Shown one piece after another: positions 50,801 to 62,100 of a stretch of 64,000 nt of DNA. Below the pieces are notes generated by a model. That model was not told the DNA's origin, did not search any database, and saw only the letters and a program-made list of their open reading frames with translations. The stretch comes from Limnomonas spitsbergensis (Eukaryota; Chlorophyta; Chlorophyceae; Chlamydomonadales): NCBI GenBank assembly GCA_037349105.1, contig JAYJMM010000111.1, positions 3,235,001-3,299,000 of the forward strand. The letters are read 5' to 3'. A program made the position numbers and the translations under genes. The first letter of the stretch is position 1; each line of letters begins with the position of its first letter.

Positions 50801-53800
50801 GCCCTGGTCGTTCCATTTGCCATGCAAGGCTGGTAGTTCCATTGGCCATGCAAGGCTGGTAGGTCCATTGGCCATGCAAGCCTGGTAGTTCCATTGGCCA
50901 TGCAAGCCTGGTAGTTCCATTTGCCATGCAAGGCTGGTAGTTCCATTGGCCATGCAAGCCTGGTAGTTCCATTGGCCATGCAAGGCTGGTAGTTACATTG
51001 GCCATGCAAAACTGGTAGTTCCATTGGCCATGCAAGCCTGGTAGTTCCATTGGCCATGCAAGCCTGGTAGTTCCATTGGCCATGCAAGCCTAGAAGTTCC
51101 ATTGGCCATGCAGGCCTGGTACTTCCATTGGCCATGCAGCCCTGGTCGTTCCATTTGCCATGCAAGGCTGGTAGTTCCATTGGCCATGCAAGTCTGGTAG
51201 GTCCATTGGCCATGCAAGCCTGGTAGTTCCATTGGCCATGCAAGCCTGGTAGTTCCATTGGCCATGCAAGGCTGGTAGTTCCATTGGCCATGCAAGCCAG
51301 GTAGTTCCATTGGCCATGCAAGCCTGGTAGTTCCATTGGCCATGCAAGCCTGGTAGTTCCATTGGCCATGCAAGGCTGGTAGTTCCATTGGCCATGCAAG
51401 CCTGGTAGTTCCATTGGCCATGCAAGCATGGTAGTTCCATTGGCCATGCAAGGCTGGTAGTTCCATTGGCCATGCAAGCCTGGTAGTTCCATTGGCCATG
51501 CAAGGCTGGTAGTTCCATTGGCCATGCAAGCCTGGTAGTTACATTGGCCATGCAAGGCTGGTAGTTCCATTGGCCATGCAAGCCTGGTAGTTCCATTGGC
51601 CATGCAAGCCTGGTAGTTCCATTGGCCATGCAAGGCTGGTAGTTCCATTGGCCATGCAAGGCTTTTGGGTCCATTGGCCATGCAAAACTGGTAGTTCCAT
51701 TGGCCATGCAAGCCTAGTAGTTCCGTTGGCCATGCAAGCCTGGTAGTTCCATTGGCCATGCAAGCCTGGTAGTTCCATTGGCCATGCAGGCCTGGTACTT
51801 CCATTGGCCATGCAGGCCTGGTCGTTCCATTTGCCATGCAAGGCTGGTAGTTCCATTGGCCATGCAAGCCTGGTAGTTCCATTGGCCATGCAAGCCTGGT
51901 AGTTCCATTGGCCATGCAAGGCTGGTAGTTCCATTGGCCATGCAAGGCTTTTGGGTCCATTGGCCATGCAAAACTGGTAGTTCCATTTGCCATGCAAGGC
52001 TGGTAGTTCCATTGGCCATGCAAGGCTGGTAGTTCCATTGGCCATGCAAGCCTGGTAGTTCCATTGGCCATGCAGGGCTGGTAGGTCCATTGGCCATGCA
52101 AGCCTGGTAGTTCCATTGGCCATGCAAGCCTGGTAGTTCCATTGGCCATGCAAGGCTGGTAGTTCCATTGGCCATGCAAGGCTGGTAGTTCCATTGGCCA
52201 TGCAAGGCTGGTAGTTCCATTGGCCATGCAAGGCTGGTAGTTCCATTGGCCATGGAAGGCTGGTAGTTCCATTGGCCATGCAAGCCTGGTAGTTCCATTG
52301 GCCATGCAAGGCTGGTAATTCCATTGGCCATGCAAGCCTGGTAGTTCCATTGGCCATGCAAGCCTGGTAGTTCCATTGGCCATGCAAGGCTGGTAGTTCC
52401 ATTGGCCATGCAAGCCTGGTAGTTCCATTGGCCATGCAAGCCTGGTAGTTCCATTGGCCATGCAAGGCTGGTAGTTCCATTGGCCATGCAAGCCTGGTAG
52501 TTCCATTGGCCATGCAAGGCTGGTAGTTCCATTGGCCATGTAGGGCTGGTAGGTCCATTGGCCATGCAAGCCTGGTAGTTCCATTGGCCATGCAAGGCTG
52601 GTAGGTCCATTGGCCATGCAAGCCTGGTAGTTCCATTGGCCATGCAAGCCTGGTAGTTCCATTGGCCATGCAAGCCTGGTAGTTCCATTGGCCATGCAAG
52701 CCTGGTAGTTCCATTGGCCATGCAAGCCTGGTAGTTCCATTGGCCATGCAGGGCTGGTAGGTCCATTGGCCATGCAAGCCTGGTAGTTCCATTGGCCATG
52801 CAAGCCTGGTAGTTCCATTGGCCATGCAAGGCTGGTAGTTCCATTGGCCATGCAAGGCTGGTAGTTCCATTGGCCATGCAAGGCTGGTAGTTCCATTGGC
52901 CATGCAAGGCTGGTAGTTCCATTGGCCATGCAAGGCTGGTAGGTCCATTGGCCATGCAAGCCTGGTAGTTCCATTGGCCATGCAAGCCTGGTAGTTCCAT
53001 TGGCCATGCAAGCCTGGTAGTTCCATTGGCCATGCAAGGCTGGTAGTTCCATTGGCCATGCAAGCCTGGTAGTTCCATTGGCCATGCAAGCCTGGTAGTT
53101 CCATTGGCCATGCAAGGCTGGTAGTTCCATTGGCCATGCAAGCCTGGTAGTTCCATTGGCCATGCAAGGCTGGTAGTTCCATTGGCCATGCAAGCCTGGT
53201 AGTTCCATTGGCCATGCAAGGCTGGTAGGTCCATTGGCCATGCAAGCCTGGTAGTTCCATTGGCCATGCAAGGCTGGTAGTTCCATTGGCCATGCAAGGC
53301 TTTTGGGTCCATTGGCCATGCAAGCCTGGTAGTTCCATTGGCCATGCAAGCCTGGTAGTTCCATTGGCCATGCAAGCCTGGTAGTTCCATTGGCCATGCA
53401 AGCCTGGTAGTTCCATTGGCCATGCAAGGCTGGTAGTTCCATTGGCCATGCAAGGCTGGTAGTTCCATTGGCCATGCAAGGCTGGTAGTTCCATTGGCCA
53501 TGCAAGGCTGGTAGTTCCATTGGCCATGCAAGGCTGGTAGTTCCATTGGCCATGCAAGCCTGGTAGTTCCATTGGCCATGCAAGGCTGGTAGTTCCATTG
53601 GCCATGCAAGGCTGGTAGTTCCATTGGCCATGCAAGCCTGGTAGTTCCATTGGCCATGCAAGGCTGGTAGTTCCATTGGCCATGCAAGGCGGGTAGTTCC
53701 ATTGGCCATGCAAGGCTGGTAGTTCCATTGGCCAATCAAGCCTGGTAGTTCCATTGGCCATGCAAGCCTGATAGTTCCATTGGCCATGCAAGGCTGGTAG

Positions 53801-55370
53801 TTCCATTGGCCATGCAAGGCTGGTAGTTCCATTGGCCATGCAAGGCTGGTAGTTCCATTGGCCATGCAAGGCTGGTAGTTCCATTGGCCATGCAAGGCTG
53901 GTAGTTCCATTGGCCATGCAAGGCTGGTAGTTCCATTGGCCATGCAAGGCTGGTAGTTCCATTGGCCATGCAGGCCTGGTAGTTCCATTGGCCAATCAAG
54001 CCTGGTAGTTCCATTGGCCATGCAAGCCTGGTAGTTCCATTGGCGATGCAAGCCTGGTAGTTCCATTGGCGATGCAAGCCTGGTAGTTCCATTGGCCATG
54101 CAAGGCTGGTAGTTCCATTGGCCATGCAAGGCTGGTAGTTCCATTGGCCATGCAAGGCTGGTAGTTCCATTGGCCATGCAAGGCTGGTAGTTCCATTGGC
54201 CATGCAAGGCTGGTAGTTCCATTGGCCATGCAAGGCTGGTAGTTCCATTGGCCATGCAAGGCTGGTAGTTCCATTGGCCATGCAAGGCTGGTAGTTCCAT
54301 TGGCCATGCAAGGCTGGTAGTTCCATTGGCCATGCAAGCCTGGTAGTTCCATTGGCCATGCAAGGCTGGTAGTTCCATTGGCCATGCAAGCCTGGTAGTT
54401 CCATTGGCCATGCAAGCCTGGTAGTTCCATTGGCCATGCAAGGCTGGTAGTTCCATTGGCCATGCAAGCCTGGTAGTTCCATTGGCCATGCAAGCCTGGT
54501 AGTTCCATTGGCCATGCAAGCCTGGTAGTTCCATTGGCCATGCAAGCCTGGTAGTTCCATTGGCCATGCAAGGCTGGTAGTTACATTGGCCATGCAAGCC
54601 TGGTAGTTCCATTGGCCATGCAAGGCTGGTAGTTCCATTGGCCATGCAAGCCTGGTAGTTCCATTGGCCATGCAAGCCTGGTAGTTCCATTGGCCATGCA
54701 AGGCTGGTAGTTCCATTGGCCATGCAAGCCTGGTAGTTCCATTGGCCATGCAAGGCTGGTAGTTCCATTGGCCATGCAAGGCTGGTAGTTCCATTGGCCA
54801 TGCAAGGCTGGTAGTTCCATTGGCCATGCAAGGCTGGTAGTTCCATTGGCCATGCAAGGCTGGTAGTTCCATTGGCCATGCAAGCCTGGTAGTTCCATTG
54901 GCCATGCAAGGCTGGTAGTTCCATTGGCCATGCAAGCCTGGTAGTTCCATTGGCCATGCAAGCCTGGTAGTTCCATTGGCCATGCAAGCCAAGTAGTTCC
55001 ATTGGCCATGCAAGGCTGGTAGTTACATTGGCCATGCAAAACTGGTAGTTCCATTGGCCATGCAAGCCTGGTAGTTCCATTGGCCATGCAAGCCTGGTAG
55101 TTCCATTGGCCATGCAAGCCTAGAAGTTCCATTGGCCATGCAAGCCTGGTACTTCCATTGGCCATGCAGCCCTGGTCGTTCCATTTGCCATGCAAGGCTG
55201 GTAGTTCCATTGGCCATGCAAGGCTGGTAGGTCCATTGGCCATGCAAGCCTGGTAGTTCCATTGGCCATGCAAGCCTGGTAGTTCCATTTGCCATGCAAG
55301 GCTGGTAGTTCCATTGGCCATGCAAGCCTGGTAGTTCCATTGGCCATGCAAGGCTGGTAGTTACATTGGC
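47870..55370. repeat. higher-order repeat within the satellite: 120- and 168-unit blocks
   Basis: The rare-variant cassette (TTACATT, AAAACTGG, CCTAGAAGTT, TGGTACTT, CAGCCCTGGTCGTT, ATTTGCC, GGTAGGTCC) repeats at 47875, 50995 and 55363: offsets 3120 (120 units) and 4368 (168 units). The second block is the first plus 48 extra units. A 338-base (13-unit) internal duplication of the cassette is visible at 50657/50995 and 55025/55363. Confidence 0.8.
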
Positions 55371-58300
55371 CATGCAAAACTGGTAGTTCCATTGGCCATG
55401 CAAGCCTGGTAGTTCCATTGGCCATGCAAGCCTGGTAGTTCCATTGGCCATGCAAGCCTAGAAGTTCCATTGGCCATGCAGGCCTAGTACTTCCATTGGC
55501 CATGCAGCCCTGGTCGTTCCATTTGCCATGCAAGGCTGGTAGTTCCATTGGCCATGCAAGGCTGGTAGGTCCATTGGCCATGCAAGCCTGGTAGTTCCAT
55601 TGGCCATGCAAGCCTGGTAGTTCCATTGGCCATGCAAGGCTGGTAGTTCCATTGGCCATGCAAGCCTGGTAGTTCCATTGGCCATGCAAGCCTGGTAGTT
55701 CCATTGGCCATGCAAGCCTGGTAGTTCCATTGGCCATGCAAGCCTGGTAGTTCCATTGGCCATGCAAGCCTGGTAGTTCCATTGGCCATGCAAGGCTGGT
55801 AGTTCCATTGGCCATGCAAGGCTGGTAGTTCCATTGGCCATGCAAGGCTGGTAGTTCCATTGGCCATGCAAGGCTGGTAGTTACATTGGCCATGCAAGGC
55901 TGGTAGTTCCATTGGCCATGCAAGCCTGGTAGTTCCATTGGCCATGCAAGCCTGGTAGTTCCATTGGCCATGCAAGGCTGGTAGTTCCATTGGCCATGCA
56001 AGGCTTTTGGGTCCATTGGCCATGCAAAACTGGTAGTTCCATTGGCCATGCAAGCCTAGTAGTTCCGTTGGCCATGCAAGCCTGGTAGTTCCATTGGCCA
56101 TGCAAGCCTGGTAGTTCCATTGGCCATGCAGGCCTGGTACTTCCATTGGCCATGCAGGCCTGGTCGTTCCATTTGCCATGCAAGGCTGGTAGTTCCATTG
56201 GCCATGCAAGCCTGGTAGTTCCATTGGCCATGCAAGGCTGGTAGTTCCATTGGCCATGCAAGGCTGGTAGTTCCATTGGCCATGCAAGGCTTTTGGGTCC
56301 ATTGGCCATGCAAAACTGGTAGTTCCATTGGCCATGCAAGCCTGGTAGTTCCGTTGGCCATGCAAGCCTGGTAGTTCCATTGGCCATGCAAGCCTGGTAC
56401 TTCCATTGGCCATGCAGGCCTGGTACTTCCATTGGCCATGCAGGCCTGGTCGTTCCATTTGCCATGCAAGGCTGGTAGTTCCATTGGCCATGCAAGGCTG
56501 GTAGTTCCATTGGCCATGCAAGGCTGGTAGTTCCATTGGCCATGCAGGGCTGGTAGGTCCATTGGCCATGCAAGCCTGGTAGTTCCATTGGCCATGCAAG
56601 CCTGGTAGTTCCATTGGCCATGCAAGGCTGGTAGTTCCATTGGCCATGCAAGGCTGGTAGTTCCATTGGCCATGCAAGGCTGGTAGTTCCATTGGCCATG
56701 CAAGGCTGGTAGTTCCATTGGCCATGGAAGGCTGGTAGTTCCATTGGCCATGCAAGCCTGGTAGTTCCATTGGCCATGCAAGGCTGGTAGTTCCATTGGC
56801 CATGCAAGCCTGGTAGTTCCATTGGCCATGCAAGCCTGGTAGTTCCATTGGCCATGCAAGGCTGGTAGTTCCATTGGCCATGCAAGCCTGGTAGTTCCAT
56901 TGGCCATGCAAGCCTGGTAGTTCCATTGGCCATGCAAGGCTGGTAGTTCCATTGGCCATGCAAGCCTGGTAGTTCCATTGGCCATGCAAGCCTGGTAGTT
57001 CCATTGGCCATGCAGGGCTGGTAGGTCCATTGGCCATGCAAGCCTGGTAGTTCCATTGGCCATGCAAGGCTGGTAGGTCCATTGGCCATGCAAGTTTGGT
57101 AGTTCCATTGGCCATGCAAGCCTGGTAGTTCCATTGGCCATGCAAGCCTGGTAGTTCCATTGGCCATGCAAGCCTGGTAGTTCCATTGGCCATGCAAGCC
57201 TGGTAGTTCCATTGGCCATGCAGGGCTGGTAGGTCCATTGGCCATGCAAGGCTGGTAGTTCCATTGGCCATGCAAGCCTGGTAGTTCCATTGGCCATGCA
57301 AGGCTGGTAGTTCCATTGGCCATGCAAGGCTGGTAGTTCCATTGGCCATGCAAGGCTGGTAGTTCCATTGGCCATGCAAGGCTGGTAGTTCCATTGGCCA
57401 TGCAAGGCTGGTAGTTCCATTGGCCATGCAAGCCTGGTAGTTCCATTGGCCATGCAAGCCTGGTAGTTCCATTGGCCATGCAAGGCTGGTAGTTCCATTG
57501 GCCATGCAAGGCTGGTAGGTCCATTGGCCATGCAAGGCTGGTAGTTCCATTGGCCATGCAAGCCTGGTAGTTCCATTGGCCATGCAAGCCTGGTAGTTCC
57601 ATTGGCCATGCAAGCCTGGTAGTTCCATTGGCCATGCAAGCCTGGTAGTTCCATTGGCCATGCAAGCCTGGTAGTTCCATTGGCCATGCAAGGCTGGTAG
57701 GTCCATTGGCCATGCAAGCCTGGTAGTTCCATTGGCCATGCAAGGCTGGTAGGTCCATTGGCCATGCAAGCCTGGTAGTTCCATTGGCCATGCAAGGCTG
57801 GTAGTTCCATTGGCCATGCAAGCCTAGTAGTTCCATTGGCCATGCAAGGCTGGTAGTTCCATTGGCCATGCAAGGCTTTTGGGTCCATTGGCCATGCAAA
57901 ACTGGTAGTTCCATTGGCCATGCAAGGCTGGTAGTTCCATTGGCCATGCAAGCCTGGTAGTTCCATTGGCCATGCAAGGCTGGTAGTTCCATTGGCCATG
58001 CAAGGCTGGTAGTTCCATTGGCCATGCAAGCCTGGTAGTTCCATTGGCCATGCAAGCCTGGTAGTTCCATTGGCCATGCAAGGCTGGTAGTTCCATTGGC
58101 CATGCAAGGCTGGTAGTTCCATTGGCCATGCAAGCCTGGTAGTTCCATTGGCCATGCAAGGCTGGTAGTTCCATTGGCCATGCAAGCCTAGTAGTTCCAT
58201 TGGCCATGCAAGCCTGGTAGTTCCATTGGCCATGCAAGGCTGGTAGTTCCATTGGCCATGCAAGCCTGGTAGTTCCATTGGCCATGCAAGCCTGATAGTT

Positions 58301-59189
58301 CCACTGGCCATGCAAGGCTGGTAGTTCCATTGGCCATGCAAGGCTGGTAGTTCCATTGGCCATGTAAGGCTGGTAGTTCCATTGGCCATGCAAGCCTGGT
58401 AGTTCCATTGGCCATGCAAGGCTGGTAGTTCCATTGGCCATGCAAGCCAGGTAGTTCCATTGGCCATGCAAGCCTGATAGTTCCACTGGCCATGCAAGGC
58501 TGGTAGTTCCATTGGCCATGCAAGCCTGGTAGTATCATTGGCCATGCAAGGCTGGTAGTTCCATTGGCCATGCAAGCCAGGTAGTTCCATTGGCCATGCA
58601 AGCCTGATAGTTCCACTGGCCATGCAAGCCTGGTAGTTCCATTGGCCATGCAAGGCTGGTAGTTCCATTGGCCATGCAAGGCTGGTAGTTCCATTGGCCA
58701 TGCAAGCCTGGTAGTTCCATTGGCCATGCAAGCCTGGTAGTTCCATTGGCCATGCAAGCCTGGTAGTTCCATTGGCCATGCAAGGCTGGTAGTTCCATTG
58801 GCCATGCAAGCCTGGTAGTTCCATTGGCCATGCAAGCCTGGTAGTTCCATTGGCCATGCAAGGCTGGTAGTTCCATTGGCCATGCAAGCCTGGTAGTTCC
58901 ATTGGCCATGCAAGCCTGGTAGTTCCATTGGCCATGCAAGCCTGGTAGTTCCATTGGCCATGCAAGCCTGGTAGTTCCATTGGCCATGCAAGGCTGGTAG
59001 TTCCATTGGCCATGCAAGGCTGGTAGTTCCATTGGCCATGCAAGCCTGGTAGTTCCATTGGCCATGCAAGGCTGGTAGTTCCATTGGCCATGCAAGGCTG
59101 GTAGTTCCATTGGCCATGCAAGCCTGGTAGTTCCATTGGCCATGCAAGGCTGGTAGTTCCATTGGCCATGCAAGGCTGGTAGTTCCATT

Positions 59190-62100
59190 TGCTATGCAAG
59201 CCTGGTAGTTCCATTGGCCATGCAAGCCAGGTAGTTCCATTTGCTATGCAAGCCTGGTAGTTCCATTGGCCATGCAAGGCTGGTAGTTCCATTGGCCATG
59301 CAAGCCTGGTAGTTCCATTGGCCATGCAAGGCTGGTAGTTCCATTGGCCATGCAAGGCTGGTAGTTCCATTGGCCATGCAAGGCTGGTAGTTCCATTGGC
59401 CATGCAAGGCTGGTAGTTCCATTGGCCATGCAAGCCTGTTAGTTCCATTGGCCATGCAAGGCTGGTAGTTCCATTGGCCATGCAAGGCTGGTAGTTCCAT
59501 TGGCCATGCAAGGCTGGTAGTTCCATTGGCCATGCAAGGCTGGTAGTTCCATTGGCCATGCAAGGCTGGTAGTTCCATTTGCTATGCAAGCCTGGTAGTT
59601 CCATTGGCCATGCAAGCCAGGTAGTTCCATTTGCTATGCAAGCCTGGTAGTTCCATTGGCCATGCAAGGCTGGTAGTTCCATTGGCCATGCAAGGCTGGT
59701 AGTTCCATTGGCCATGCAAGGCTGGTCGTTCCATTGGCCATGCAAGGCTGGTAGTTCCATTGGCCATGCAGGCCTGGTAGTTCCATTGGCCATGCAAGGC
59801 TGGTAGTTCCATTGGCCATGCAAGGCTGGTAGTTCCATTGGCCATGCAAGGCTGGTAGTTCCATTGGCCATGCAAGCATGGTAGTTCCATTGGCCATGCA
59901 AGCCAGGTAGTTCCATTTGCTATGCAAGCCTGGTAGTTCCATTGGCCATGCAAGCCTGGTAGTTCCATTGGCCATGCAAGGCTGGTAGTTCCATTGGCCA
60001 TGCAAGCCTGGTAGTTCCATTGGCCATGCAAGGCTGGTAGTTCCATTGGCCATGCAAGGCTGTTAGTTCCATTTGCTATGCAAGCCTGGTAGTTCCATTG
60101 GCCATGCAAGCCAGGTAGTTCCATTTGCTATGCAAGCCTGGTAGTTCCATTGGCCATGCAAGGCTGGTAGTTCCATTGGCCATGCAAGCCTGGTAGTTCC
60201 ATTGGCCATGCAAGCCTGGTAGTTCCATTGGCCATGCAAGGCTGGTAGTTCCATTGGCCATGCAAGGCTGGTAGTTCCATTGGCCATGCAAGCCTGGTAG
60301 TTCCATTGGCCATGCAAGCCTGGTCGTTCCATTGGCCATGCAAGGCTGGTAGTTCCATTGGCCATGCAAGGCTGGTAGTTCCATTGGCCATGCAAGGCTG
60401 GTAGTTCCATTGGCCATGCAAGGCTGGTAGTTCCATTGGCCATGCAAGGCTGGTAGTTCCATTGGCCATGCAAGCCAGGTAGTTCCATTTGCTATGCAAG
60501 CCTGGTAGTTCCATTGGCCATGCAAGCCTGGTAGTTCCATTGGCCATGCAAGGCTGGTAGTTCCATTGGCCATGCAAGCCTGGTAGTTCCATTGGCCATG
60601 CAAGGCTGGTAGTTCCATTGGCCATGCAAGGCTGGTAGTTCCATTGGCCATGCAAGCCTGGTAGTTCCATTGGCCATGCAAGGCTGGTAGTTCCATTGGC
60701 CATGCAAGGCTGGTAGTTCCATTTGCTATGCAAGCCTGGTAGTTCCATTGGCCATGCAAGCCAGGTAGTTCCATTTGCTATGCAAGCCTGGTAGTTCCAT
60801 TGGCCATGCAAGCCTGGTAGTTCCATTGGCCATGCAAGGCTGGTAGTTCCATTGGCCATGCAAGGCTGGTAGTTCCATTGGCCATGCAAGGCTGGTAGTT
60901 CCATTGGCCATGCAAGCCAGGTAGTTCCATTTGCTATGCAAGCCTGGTAGTTCCATTGGCCATGCAAGGCTGGTAGTTCCATTGGCCATGCAAGGCTGGT
61001 AGTTCCATTGGCCATGCAGTCCTGGTAGTTCCATTGGCCATGCAAGGCTGGTAGGTCCATTGGCCATGCAAGCCTGGTAGTTCCATTGGCCATGCAAGCC
61101 TGGTAGTTCCATTGGCCATGCAGGCCTGGTAGTTCCATTGGCCATGCAAGCCTGGTAGTTCCATTGGCCATGCAAGCCTGGTCGTTCCATTGGCCATGCA
61201 AGCCTGGTCGTTCCATTGGCCATGCAGGCCTGGTAGTTCCATTGGCCATGCAGGCCTGGTAGTTCCATTGGCCATGCAAGCCTGGTAGTTCCATTGGCCA
61301 TGCAAGGCTGGTAGGTCCATTGGCCATGCAAGCCTGATAGTTCCATTAGCCATGCAAGCCTGGTAGTTCCAGTGGCCATGCAAGGCTGGTAGTTGCATTG
61401 GCCATGCAGGCCTGGTCGTTCCATTGGCCATGGAAGGCTGGTAGTTCCATTGGCCATGCAGGCCTGGTACTTCCATTGGCCATGCAGGCCTGGTCGTTCC
61501 ATTTGCCATGCAAGGCTGGTAGTTCCATTGGCCATGCAAGGCTGGTAGTTCCATTGGCCATGCAAGCCTGGTAGTTCCATTGGCCATGCAAGCCTGATAG
61601 TTCCACTGGCCATGCAAGCCTGGTAGTTCCATTGGCCATGCAAGGCTGGTAGTTCCATTGGCCATGCAAGCCTGGTAGTTCCATTGGCCATGCAAGCCTG
61701 GTAGTTCCATTGGCCATGCAAGCCTGGTAGTTCCATTGGCCATGCAAGCCTGGTAGTTCCATTGGCCATGCAAGGCTGGTAGTTCCATTGGCCATGCAAG
61801 GCTGGTAGTTCCATTGGCCATGCAAGCCTGGTAGTTCCATTGGCCATGCAAGGCTGGTAGTTCCATTGGCCATGCAAGGCTGGTAGTTCCATTGGCCATG
61901 CAAGCCTGGTAGTTCCATTGGCCATGCAAGGCTGGTAGTTCCATTGGCCATGCAAGGCTGGTAGTTCCATTTGCTATGCAAGCCTGGTAGTTCCATTGGC
62001 CATGCAAGCCAGGTAGTTCCATTTGCTATGCAAGCCTGGTAGTTCCATTGGCCATGCAAGGCTGGTAGTTCCATTGGCCATGCAAGCCTGGTAGTTCCAT

